Shown one piece after another: positions 11,901 to 20,913 of a DNA stretch of 64,000 nucleotides. The notes under the pieces were generated by a model. The model was not told the DNA's origin and did not search any database. It was given only the letters and a program-made list of their open reading frames with translations. The position numbers were made by a program, and so were the translations under genes. How positions within the stretch are numbered: position 1 is the stretch's first letter; each line of letters opens with the position of its first letter. The stretch is taken from assembly GCA_032207245.1 (NCBI GenBank), contig CM063509.1:10828314-10892313 (forward strand), read 5' to 3'. The DNA is from Pardosa pseudoannulata (Eukaryota > Arthropoda > Arachnida > Araneae > Lycosidae).

Positions 11901-14900
11901 TTCTTTTCCTCAAAGGACATATTGAAGTTTGGCATAGAGAGCTATAGCCTACATTTTTATTTCGGCTATATGAGGACTAATGAAACTGGGACCTACTTTT
12001 TAAAGCCAATTCCAAACATCTACAAACATTTATGCCAGCAGTAGGAAACAAAGGAAAAAAAAAGTTGATAAATTAAGATTTTTACTATCTATTAATATAA
12101 TTAGCATAAGGTCTAAGATGGCTTAGTGGTCAGCATATAAAGCTAGAATCTCAGGGTGTCAGGTGTGAACCTGGCAGACGTATTAAACATTGCTCTATAC
12201 CTCTACTTCTGGAGAATATGCAGAAAAAATCTTTAGGTCTAGATGTCTTCCTGCTAGGATGTTGACAAGTGGGAGAAAGGTATGGAATCATTCATAATGA
12301 ATGTCTTACTTGTCGAGGTAGGTGAGGTATGAGATAATTTGTTTAAAATAAAATAAATTAATTTTAATGTTGGGTTATAATTACAGGATGTCAATTGTGA
12401 GGAAAAAGTCAGAAACATTAGTGACATTTTTTTTATTTATCCTCACAATAATTGTTCTGTAAATTCATCTTTCTCAAAGACTGAAAAATAAGTTAATACT
12501 GGATGTAATAATCAAAATGAAAAAAAAAATGTTTGATGTATACAAGAAAATGTAAATTTAAGTAATGGTAATTTATTGTTTTAACTCCCTTTTGAACGAA
12601 TGAAATCGCCTTTAGGGCAGCTCTTGGGGGATTCCCCAAGAGCAGGACACTGCGACCAGAGGTCTATTGTACCCAAACCCAAGAAGAACAAAACACGACC
12701 CAAGTGCACCTAAGAGAAAAGGCCACAAGCTGAGGCAAATCTCAGCAGACAACTGACAGGGATGTCCTGCTAACTCCCTCCTTATATCAGTAGTATTTTC
12801 CACAAGGAACGACATCATAATTGCATAATTGTAATTTATTTTATTGATTCTTTAACATTGGATAGTTTGAACTTTTTTATATCTTCTTAAAGTTAAAGGT
12901 AGTTCTCTGTTACTTTGCAACATCTATATATTAGGTATGAGATTTTTCTAAAATTTTTAAAATATAATAGATTGAAAAGTTCTTCAAATGATCACCCCTC
13001 CCCACCCCAAGCAAAAATGTCAGGAAATGGACATTTAGCAATTCACTAGACCCGATGATAGCTAGCCAAACGATGGCTGAATGGTTAGGGTGCTGGCCTT
13101 CAGAACCGGAGTTCGTGGGTTTGAATCCCACTATGGCATGGATGTTTGTAGCCGTTCGGAATCAGCTTTAAGCAGTAGGTCCCTGTCTCATTAGCCCTCG
13201 TGTTGCAAAAAATAGACCGTAGCACTCCAAACCAATCACTAGACCCCCTACATTACTTTAAGTTCTTTTTATTCTAATTACTGAAATTTCAAAATGCTTT
13301 TGAATTGAAAAGTTGCATGAAAAGTGAGTGTATGTCAAGTTCATATTCTTTAAATGATTTTGAGATACTAGTTTATTAGAAGCATATTTTAATGTGTGGT
13401 AAAACAAAAAATAAGTAAGAGTTTTGTTTTATTGTTAAATGAACTTGAGTAGAAGGATTGAATTAAAAATTATAAATCAAAGTAAGTTTTTATCAACTCT
13501 GATTTTCTTTATCACAAAGATCTTTAAAAAGTAGGAGATTTTTAAAAAATTTCTCTGTTCCCTCTTCCAGAGAGATCATTTAAAAATTCAAACTTTTTAA
13601 TTTTCACTTTAAAAAACTTGTATGAACTGTGTTATGGCATTTTGTATTTATCATTTATATAATTATGATTATTTGTAAATTTAATATATAACACTGCTAT
13701 TTTAACCATAAATCTATTACGTAAATGGTATATTTATTTTATTTTTATTCTAAATTGTCGTATTCAATTACAGATGATCTTCTGAGAGAGTATTTCTTTC
13801 ATTTCTTGAACTTTGATTATTCCCATGTCATGGTGCCTGCAAGTGGTTCTATTATACATAGAAATGACTTTGTACCTGATAAAGAAGACAATTCAGATAT
13901 ATTTGAGGCAAGTATTCAATCATTTCAGATTATTTTTAGAAAAAAAATCCATTATTTTTTTTAACATGATGCAAATATTTTCATAACTGAGAGAAATTAC
14001 TCTTAATGAATTTCTCTCTGTATCTTAAGTAATTAAAAACATCAAAAATAATTAAAAATTTATTGATTTATGATGAAAATATATATATAAGGTTCATGCA
14101 GAAAGTAAGGCAACAAGGTTGCCGATAATCTTGCTAAGTACAGCTCTGAGTTGCCTTTCATTGGGCCGGAACCGGTACTTGGTCTTCCTCATAATATAGT
14201 GAGAAGTACTGTTAAGGACCTTCTAATGGGGGAGACTTATAGGGCCTGGCTTGATTCTCATAATCAAAGGCAGGCCAAGGAGCTTAACCAGGGTTATTCC
14301 TGGATGAGGGCTAATGAGCAACTTAAACTCAGTACAAAAGAGCTAAGGGTGTCCATTGGTCTGTTGGTTGGACATTGTTGCCTCAAGAGGCACCATTATT
14401 GGCATTACGGATAGCCAGATATGTAGGGGATGCCATATGGCGGAGCAGAGTTAATCACATATGTTGTGTGAATGTGACTACTACTGCACCAAGAGATTTG
14501 AATTTCTTTGTTATCACTTCATCAAGCCGTGGGAGCTAATCAACTTCCCGGTTAAATTGCTGCTGAGATTTATCTCTCTAAGATCTAATGGTTAATATTT
14601 ATTAAGCTTGTGCTGGCTTTTCAGTACAATAGGCCTTAGGCTGCAGTGCTGGTGTCCTTATGGGCCGCCCCACCCTAATTCCAATTCTAATTGCGCCAAT
14701 TGAAATCATTGTCAGCTCTGTCAGCTCTATGAGCCGAAACGGACACCTGAACACAAAATTGAACACTTAGGAGCAGCATTGACACTTCTGCTATGGTATC
14801 ACGATGACGGCAACAAGTTCCTTGACAGAATCGTCATGGGCAATGAGACTTGGATTTCTCATTGTACCCTGGAAACCAAGCAGCAGTCAATGCATAAGTA

Positions 14901-17900
14901 TCATAGTGGATCTTTGGTCAGGACCCAATTCAAACAGACACTGTTGGTACGGAAAGGGATGTGCACAGTGTTCTGGGACAGGAAGCCTGGTTCCATTCAC
15001 AGGCAGCAGAGTTCTATGACAGAGGTATACAAGAGTTGATCCCACAATAGGACAAGTGTCTCAATTCTGGTGGTGGCTATGTTGAAAAATAGCTGAAACA
15101 TTGCTGTACTTGTTGCTAATAACTATGTCCATGAAAGTGTGAGTTCTTGTTTCCTTTTAAATAGGGAAACTTGCTTTCTAGATGCACCTCATATGTATAG
15201 TAGCTGATCAGTTATGCTTCTGTCTCCAGTGAAACCCTATAGAAAATAATGTTAAATTTTTCCCACTTATAGATTTATCTTGTACAACACTTCTTTTAGG
15301 TTAAGAATTACTATTCTCTATCACTTGAACAATAATAATTTGAAAAAAAATTAGTATCTTTTAGGATTTTACAGGTTCTGTCAGTTATCACTAATCGTTT
15401 TCTGTATGGCCTCAGCCTTAGCAGAAAAGAAAAAATCAATAAATAAATATTGATGATCATTTCTTATCTTTATCTATTACTAAGGATAAATGGACTAATA
15501 AAGAGAAATATCAATGTACTAGTCAGGAATAAAAACAGCGAGAAAGACAATTTTAATTTTGTCTTTAATAGTTCCATTTTCATTTATTAATGATACATAT
15601 ATTTAAATATGTGTGTGAAAAAATATTTGTGTTGGTTTAACATATGAAATCGATATGGCACAGCCCAATTATATATTTAACAAGATTCAAGAAATTTTGT
15701 TAAAATGGGCAATTTCTAACTTGTACAACTTCTATTTTCAGTCTCTTGAGAGTCCTATAAGTGAAAAGTTGTTGTATATATATCTATATAAATAAAGAGG
15801 AATGTTTATGTGTCTGTATGTAAACATGATTCTCTTAAATGGTTAGAGCTACATTAATGAAATTGTTACATGGGTTCTTTATAACACCCTTCAAGCCTTC
15901 TAAAAGCCTTATTTTTTTCTTTTTAAATTTTAACCAGTTTATTTATTTTATTATAAAGTAAATGTAATGACTTTTTCTGTTAATTTGAAATACTGCCTTA
16001 TGAATAAGTTGCAGACAGTATAGCCGAACGTTGGCCGATTGGTTAGGGCGCTGATCGTTGGTACTGGAGTTCGTGGGTTCCAATCCTACTATGGCATGGA
16101 TGTTCGTAGCCATTCGGAATCAGCTTTAAACAATAGGTCCTGGTTTCATTAGCTCCCTAGTGTACAAAACAGTAGATCGTAGCTCTCCAAACCAAACCAA
16201 ACCAAGCAGACAGTATATTTGTCACAATTTAGTTTTAATAAAATAACCAGCAGAAAGGTTCTATAAATTACATGCAACATTATGGATGCCCATTACCTCC
16301 CTAGTTTTAACATCATTTTAATATTTTATAACACTATGACTCATTTCTTGAAATATCTCAATCTAACTTTTAGATCCTTATTTCTTCTAATTAAGATATT
16401 CTACAATTATTTATTGCACATGCCTAGAATCCTTTAAATATTTCATATTCTCACATTATTTAAATATACAATTTGTATTAGTTTACAATTTATTCTTTGA
16501 TTAATTTTTATTCTACAATAATTGTTTTATGATTGATATTCTAATCAATTCATCAAATTTATAGTTCAATAATTAAATACCAATCACTTCCTTTTCAGTG
16601 AAATCACAATTTAACGGATAATACTGTTTGAAATCTTTAAAGCTATGAAACTACTATTATATTAAAAATAGAATATTCAATAACAGTAAAGTAAAATAAA
16701 ATGATTGATGAAGAATTAAAAAAGTTTTTATGCTATTTCTTTTTGTCCTTTGCTAAAATATTGGGTAAGAAATTTTAAGATTTATTTCACAAATTTGTTG
16801 ATTCTGTAAAACTTAAAAACTTCTTTATTGCTGTATTTTGTATTTTATGACTACAGGTTTTAAATACAGTATATTTTAGCAGCAGTATTGATATAGGACC
16901 CCATCAGCGACATTTTGTATCAGGAACTTTTTTGTCACCCAGTCAAACATTGTTGTCGTGTAAATTACATAGAAATTTTTGCACAAAAATTTAAAATATA
17001 ATACTATAAGGAAGATAATGTGAACTTTGTCGATTCTGAAATTACTAACAATTTTGCACAGAAATTCTGAATCCTGCTTAGCTTGTATTCTTTATAATAT
17101 CAAAAAATAGAGGAAAATAAACCCCAAACCTAAAAAGTTGCCAATGCAGTCCTATACTAATGCTGTACCTTAAAAGCTTTTTTTTCCCATAACAAACCAA
17201 AAAGTTATTCTAATTTTTAATTACATGAAACCGACATTCAACAATGCAAGTTCTATTAACCAAGTTCTTGATAAGGATCCACAAATTTTGGCATAAGACA
17301 AAATTTACCAAACTTGATTGATTTTGACAGCAGTTATTTAACAACATAATCAAGACAATAAGTATTATAGATGAATACGAAATAAATTATCCACATTTTG
17401 GTTTTGATTACGAGTTGTTTGCATCTATTGTTAGTGTAATATAATCTAAAAATTAATTTGAATTTTGAAATAAATAAACCTTTGTTTGGGGACCTTAATT
17501 ACCCGGATTGAAGGCTGGGCACAAAGTAGTTAGTCTATGTCAATAAAGGCCGGATGATGAGTGAATGGTAGGATGCTGTTTTTTGGTACTGAAGTCCACC
17601 TGTTCGAATTCTGTTCAGGGCATAGTTGTTCGTAGTCGTTTGGAATCAACTTTAAGCAGTATGCCCCGATCTCATTAGCCCTTGTGTAACGGAAAAAAAA
17701 AAGTAGACTGCAGTGCTCCAAACCAATGTAAATAAAGACAAATGTTTGTGTGTCTGTAAACACTATTGCATGGAAACAGTGAGAGCTACAAGCACAAAAA
17801 TTCTTACAGTGATTCTTTATGACACCGAAGAAAACCTTCCAAAGGACCCTTTTTTAAAAAAATTTGAACAACTTTTTGTTCATTTTATTTTGTTTTTTGA

Positions 17901-20900
17901 TATATATTGCTACTCAAATCAGTTTGGTTTTGTTTAGAATGCTACGGTCTACTGTTTTGCACACGAGGGCTAATGAGACCGGGATCTACACCTTAAAGCC
18001 GATTCTGAACGGCTGCAAACATCCATGCCCGTAGTGGGATTCAAACCCACGAAATCCGGTTCCGAAGAGCAGTGCTCTACCATTTGGCCATCGTTTGGCA
18101 CTACTCTAATTGTAATTAGATCTAAATTTGATATAGGATTGTTTCATATCATAGACTTTGAATGAATTTTGAGCAGATTTGTTTGAGATGCTGAGGGTAT
18201 ATTCACTGTATTTGGCAACTGTTTGATATATTTTCCTTTTAATAATAAAATTAAAATCTTTTGAGTGACTTAATTCATCTGATAGTGCTCGAAATGTGTT
18301 CTAAGATATTACTTTTCTTGGTTTTTGACCATATTAACTTGACTTATTGAATTACATTAATTTTAATTTGGTATATTTCTTTCATTGAATTGAACTTGTT
18401 GACTAGAATGTGTCTTTTTTGGGATGTTGCATTTTTTATTTTCATCAGAATAGTACCCTAATAGACATAGGTTATACTTTTTCTCAAGTTCAAATTAGTT
18501 TTCTCTTAATATTTTTATGCTTATTAAGTAGGCAAATTTTTGGTGATGCTTTAAAAGTATCTATGTTTGTATCCAGAAATGACAATTTATTTTCAGATTT
18601 TATTGCAAACAATAAACGCACATTGATATTAATTTAATTAATTCCTAATTTATCAAAAAATAACTTAGCTCCAAAAGTATTTAAATACTCTTTTCTATCT
18701 CAATTGAAAATATTTTTTTCTGTAATACTTTGTATGTATCTTATCTATCCAATGTGGTAGAGGTAGTTATAGTCAGCCCTTTATGAGACTATTATATTAA
18801 GCATTCATACCATAGGTGATCAGCAATTTCCATTCTTTTGATTGTTATGAATATCTTTATATTCTAAAATTGATCTTATAGTAAGTGATTGTCTCAGTAA
18901 ATCATTTTAATACATATTGCCCAAAACTAATTTAATATAGCACTATGTGAACATCATTGCAGACCAGGTTTACCCATTCATGACAACAGTATTTCCAATG
19001 AGGGATGGTTTTTATCAACAGGATAATACACCATGTCATAAGGGTTGAAATGTCAAGGAGGGGTTTGAGAAACATTCCAGTGACCTTCAAGTCATGTCTT
19101 GGCCTCCAAATACACCTGAATGGATTGAATTGAATGAATTTGCCTTTAGGGCAGCTCTTGGGGGATTCCCCAAGAACTGGGCACTGCGACCAGAGGTCTA
19201 TTGTACCCAAACCCAGGAAGAATAAAACAAAACCCAACCCAAGAGCGCCATTGAGAAAAGGCTATAAGCTGATGCAAATCTCAGCACAGGAGACAACTGA
19301 CAGGGATGTCCTGCAGCTCCTACAGCTCAAGAAGGTGCCGACCAAGGTGCTCAAACCTAAGAGCTGAGAAATATTTGCAATCACACAAAATGTGGCAAGC
19401 AGTCTCCTCCTCAAGACGACAGCCATGACAAAAGAGATCAGAACTAATCCCATTATGCTAAGGTGCCTGTTAAGAACACAGTGACCAGTAAGAAGATCAA
19501 CAGCCTTCCTCAGACCATTCCCATGAAGCAACAAGAGCTCCTTACTATGCAAGTTGAGTCAGTCACAATTAAGCTCTTTATCTTGCCTATGACAAGTCCC
19601 ACTAAATCACTTGGAATGCTGAAAGTGCCTAAAAACAGAATTCCTAATGGACCCTGGACCAATACCAAGGACAGGCTCAGGTACAGTAAAGGAAATGCTG
19701 GACCCCTTTCTAGCTAAATCATCAGCTAGCTCATTACCCTGAATTCCCATATGACCAGTTACCCAGTGAAGATTGACCTTGTTATCTGAGGCAAGGTCAC
19801 AAAGAGACTCATAACACTCCTAAACCAATTCACCTGACATTAATATAATAGAGCATTTGTGGTTCCACCTGGAAAGCCAAATTTGTGCTTCCTTGCTATC
19901 TCCCTTCACCATGTGCAGGACCAGTTGGTGAGCACTTAGTACCAGTTACCTCAGGTTACATATCAGCATCTTGTGGAATCAATGTCCCACTGGGAGCTTG
20001 CAATTTTGAGGGCTAAAGGTGGTCCTACATGTTAATAATAAGCTGTTTGTTGTACATACATATGCTAAATTTCATTATTTTTTAAAATAAGCTTCTAATT
20101 TATTTTGGTACTTTTTCAGAATTGAATGATTATGAATGTCATAAAAATATAGGCTTTTAAATACTTTTTTTATACATTTGATTTTTGTACATTGTTGTTT
20201 ATACCAATATGTATTTTAAATTTATATTATTTAACTAGTGATTTTTTTTTAACAGTTCAGTGCTATAACTGTTCAAGATCCATTTCGACTTAACTTCAAT
20301 ACAACCATGGCAGCAAACTTCAGAAGTTGCAAGCGTTTTTTGAATGGACTTGTAGAAGCATGTTCAAAGTATCAGGATCAAAGTGTGTGGAATCCTGCTA
20401 CAGATAATTGGGGTGTATGCTCCTTATTTCAAAGAACAACCAATGAAAGTGAAATGCATAAAAAGTGGGAAAAAAACTGTGTCCACAGCATTCAACTACC
20501 CCATCAAGCTAAGGTTGATTTAGTGAAAAATATCCTTGAGCAATGTCTGTTGTTTGACTGTAGTGAATTACTGTTTCCTAAAAACAATTGTTCTCTTTTA
20601 CTTAAGCTCAACTGCAGAGTATACCATAACACATGGCAAGGAAGGGAATTTTTGTGTAAAAGTTATCCACCGTCATTAACTGATCCTTTAGAAATAGAGA
20701 ATTGGATATCTAAAGAAATGTTGAAGAAAAAAGAAAATAATAGAAGAATGCTTTTTACATTTTTATGTGAGTGTTTCCAAAATGGACCTAATGAGAAACT
20801 TAATGTGGTTCTGACTTTCAGCGAATCTAAGTTTCCCCCAGTTGTAGCTATATTTTTAAAAGAATATATACCTGAAGTGTGTAAGAAGCTTCTGAAAAAG

Positions 20901-20913
20901 ACATGAAAATAAA
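2910..20913 (+). CDS. TUT1: TUT1-like terminal uridylyl/adenylyltransferase, 3' part of gene (5 exons)
   Basis: Spliced CDS joining 2910-3148, 6777-6997, 9905-9994, 13774-13907 and 20256-20906, with compatible phases at every junction (445 residues visible). TUT1 (Star-PAP) is a nuclear non-canonical poly(A) polymerase that oligouridylates U6 snRNA and polyadenylates selected mRNAs. Visible in order: end of the catalytic palm with the third acidic residue (LFCDFSCEN), the central helical domain (FIRYWGKYGG, then NSYAFSLLIVHFLQCRDPP), the PAP-associated segment (ITVQDPFRLNFNTTMAANF), WGVCSLFQ, and a C-terminal KA-1-like tail (CRVYHNTWQGRE). The tail and the RDPPILP motif favour TUT1 over the related mitochondrial enzyme MTPAP, but that choice rests on remembered family features. 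Zinc finger, RRM and the G-S/DxD exon lie upstream of the window. AATAAA at 20908-20913 begins two bases after the stop. Confidence 0.82.
4107..4937 (+). mobile_element. CAGGGTTCCCAC-family element, copy 1
   Basis: Ends in perfect 12 bp inverted repeats CAGGGTTCCCAC/GTGGGAACCCTG with 5 bp direct repeats (aaaaa) outside. Subterminal arrays of short motifs (CTCCTTAATTTTT, AAGGTCC) and an internal (TATG/TA)n tract are shared with three other copies. No transposase is encoded; superfamily uncertain. Confidence 0.72.
5702..5885 (+). repeat. Dispersed repeat, copy A (pair with 51675-51858)
   Basis: About 185 bp matching 51675-51858 in the same orientation, for example TAGGGGTTAAAAAGGGGAAT and TAGCCCTTGATTTAAGTTTT in both. 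Both copies run into acatatat-type simple sequence. The termini do not show a clear class. Confidence 0.6.
6777..6997 (+). CDS. TUT1: TUT1-like exon: central helical domain
   Basis: Acceptor ttttacag and donor gtaaat. It completes the split Tyr codon and encodes YASLRNTKVIRLL, then the conserved central-domain helices and FLQCRDPPILPPIQ, which is the most diagnostic motif of the family. It ends one base into a Glu codon. Overlapping readings in other frames are shadows of this exon. Confidence 0.87.
6998..9904 (+). other. TUT1 intron with solo LTR; remainder featureless
   Basis: Contains the solo LTR at 7096-7708. From 7709 to 9904 the sequence is very AT-rich with homopolymer runs; no open frame or repeat ends were recognised. 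Confidence 0.5.
7096..7708 (-). mobile_element. Solo LTR with ATAT target duplication
   Basis: 613 bp beginning TGTAACGTCACAGG and ending AGCATCACA on the plus strand (TG...CA ends), flanked by atat on both sides. It is clearly GC-richer than the surrounding intron. AATAAA reads on the minus strand (gaataaacg near 7175), suggesting minus orientation. No internal gag/pol sequence flanks it, hence a solo LTR. Confidence 0.7.
9905..9994 (+). CDS. TUT1: TUT1-like exon: linker after RDPP motif
   Basis: A 90 bp exon with acceptor ttttag and donor gtatta. It encodes YLRLGDVNDDDLLLREVKK, aligning with the short variable linker that separates the RDPP helix from the PAP-associated domain in TUT1/MTPAP. 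Phase fits both neighbours. Assignment depends mainly on splice phase and position because the segment itself is poorly conserved. Confidence 0.72.
10120..10205 (+). repeat. tRNA-derived repeat
   Basis: A box-A-like tggtcagagcacg and a box-B gggttcgatac at tRNA spacing identify a tRNA-derived (SINE-like) sequence. It does not fold into an obvious intact tRNA and abuts the LTR-like segment at 10230. Confidence 0.5.
10230..10451 (+). mobile_element. Probable short LTR (TATA box, poly(A) signal, TGTTA...TAACA ends)
   Basis: A 222 bp segment with TGTTA at the left and TAACA at the right. Inside it are gtataaaag (about 10316) and aataaa (10389-10394) in the promoter-R-poly(A) order of an LTR. No matching target duplication was found, so boundaries are tentative. 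Confidence 0.45.
10865..11689 (+). mobile_element. TTAA-flanked MITE, copy 1
   Basis: 825 bp between TTAA (10861-10864) and TTAA (11690-11693). Ends GGAATCTGTCTAT and ATAGGCAGATACC are imperfect inverted repeats (consensus GGTATCTGCCTATGTT). The whole interior is shared with copies at 53557-54460 and 55442-56334. No transposase was recognised; TTAA targeting suggests a piggyBac- or Kolobok-type helper. Confidence 0.78.
12110..12195 (+). repeat. tRNA-derived repeat
   Basis: Box-A-like tggcttagtggtcagcat and box-B-like ggtgtgaacctgg at tRNA spacing. It differs from the main SINE family here; probably a second tRNA-derived SINE or relic. Confidence 0.4.
12608..12815 (-). mobile_element. LINE 3'-end fragment
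   Basis: About 200 bp nearly identical to 19140-19320 (gcctttagggcagctcttgg, gaccagaggtctattgtacc). The longer copy at 19135 carries RNase H-type coding sequence on the minus strand, so this is the 3' terminus of the same LINE family. Confidence 0.62.
13066..13235 (+). mobile_element. tRNA-derived SINE, copy 1
   Basis: tRNA-like head (box A gctgaatggttagggtgc, box B gggtttgaatccc), a conserved body (atggatgtttgtagcc, aatcagctttaagcagtagg) and the tail gcactccaaaccaa. The motif tcactagaccc is repeated on both sides as an approximate target duplication. Confidence 0.82.
13774..13907 (+). CDS. TUT1: TUT1-like exon followed by a GC-AG intron
   Basis: Acceptor tcaattacag. The exon encodes DLLREYFFHFLNFDY, the conserved helix that opens the PAP-associated domain, and runs to TTTGAG. 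The only junction that keeps frame with exon 20256 is GAG|gcaagt, a GC donor in otherwise strong consensus context. Reading through it meets a stop at about 13962. Confidence 0.8.
14125..14620 (+). pseudogene. LINE (RNase H and C-terminal region) relic
   Basis: The frame 14151-14414 and its continuation read ELPFIGPEPVLGLPHNIVRS, ANEQLKLSTKELRV and LLVGHCCLKRHHYW. This is the segment after RNase H in jockey/R1-type LINE polymerases, where LTGHC.L..HL is diagnostic. Stops interrupt it from 14413. Confidence 0.65.
14715..15110 (+). pseudogene. mariner transposase relic
   Basis: The translation YHDDGNKFLDRIVMGNETWI, SHCTLETKQQSMH and RKGMCTVFWDRKPG matches the catalytic centre of mariner transposases (GDETW block), with the second aspartate of the catalytic triad region altered to Asn in GNETW. 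Downstream frames show KCLNSGG-like remnants. It is truncated at both ends with stops and abuts the LINE relic. Confidence 0.78.
16023..16205 (+). mobile_element. tRNA-derived SINE, copy 2
   Basis: Same family as 13066-13235, bounded by a perfect 12 bp target duplication gcagacagtata (16011-16022 and 16206-16217). The tail is (ccaaa)n. The perfect duplication suggests one of the younger insertions. Confidence 0.88.
17551..17725 (+). mobile_element. tRNA-derived SINE, copy 3
   Basis: A diverged family member flanked by atgtcaataaaggc (17537-17550) and atgtaaataaagac (17726-17739), a 14 bp duplication with two differences. Confidence 0.78.
17938..18100 (-). mobile_element. tRNA-derived SINE, copy 4
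   Basis: Reverse-orientation copy: tail side gctacggtctactgttttgc on the left, tRNA head (complement of box B, gattcaaacccac) and ccatcgtttggc on the right. No clear target duplication. Confidence 0.78.
18935..19128 (+). pseudogene. Tc1-like transposase fragment
   Basis: Reads VNIIADQVYPFMTTVFPMRD, GFYQQDNTPCHKG and QVMSWPPNTPEW. The QQDN.PCH and WPPN.P blocks carry the second catalytic Asp region and approach to the final acid of Tc1 transposases. One stop and no N-terminal half; joined directly to a LINE fragment on its right. Confidence 0.75.
19135..19995 (-). pseudogene. LINE relic (RNase H region to 3' end)
   Basis: On the minus strand the frames read LHWVTGHMGIQGNELADDLA (RNase H active-site block), a GPGSIRN-like linker, and ELLLLHGNGLRKAVDLLTGH with CVLNRHLSIMG. 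That is jockey/R1-type polymerase C-terminus, broken by stops and frameshifts. The last 200 bp are shared with 12608-12815. Confidence 0.68.
20256..20906 (+). CDS. TUT1: TUT1-like terminal exon with KA-1-like tail
   Basis: The acceptor is a T-run followed by aacag, then the frame reads FSAITVQDPFRLNFN and stays open for 216 codons to TGA at 20904-20906. The first third is the PAP-associated domain. From about residue 110 the exon covers the region that forms the KA-1 (kinase-associated 1) RNA-binding domain in TUT1. The large Ser/Pro/Glu-rich insert of mammalian TUT1 is much shorter here. An internal Met at 20307 is not a translation start. Confidence 0.85.
   Translation, partial: FSAITVQDPFRLNFNTTMAANFRSCKRFLNGLVEACSKYQDQSVWNPATDNWGVCSLFQRTTNESEMHKKWEKNCVHSIQLPHQAKVDLVKNILEQCLLFDCSELLFPKNNCSLLLKLNCRVYHNTWQGREFLCKSYPPSLTDPLEIENWISKEMLKKKENNRRMLFTFLCECFQNGPNEKLNVVLTFSESKFPPVVAIFLKEYIPEVCKKLLKKT
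20908..20913 (+). promoter_or_regulatory. Poly(A) signal of TUT1-like gene
   Basis: A canonical AATAAA begins two bases after the TGA stop, so the 3' UTR may be only some tens of bases long. Other A-rich hexamers follow further on, so alternative ends are possible. Confidence 0.5.

Larger units (their letters stand above)
9995..13773 (+). other. TUT1 intron; contents outline
   Basis: Contains a tRNA-like repeat and an LTR-like segment (10120-10451), a TTAA element (10865-11689), another tRNA-like repeat (about 12115-12190), a LINE 3' fragment (12608-12815) and a SINE (13066-13235). Nothing was recognised in 10452-10864 or 13236-13773. Confidence 0.5.
13908..20255 (+). other. TUT1 intron (GC donor); contents outline
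   Basis: A 6.3 kb intron filled with a LINE fragment and a mariner fragment (14125-15110), three SINEs (16023, 17551, 17938), a Tc1 fragment (18935-19128) and a LINE fragment (19135-19995). Nothing was recognised in 15111-16010, 16218-17536 or 18101-18934. Confidence 0.5.

Noticed and set aside
13066..13140. Possible functional tRNA gene
   Set aside because: It has box A and box B but belongs to a SINE with a conserved body, tail and target duplications, repeated seven times in the window.
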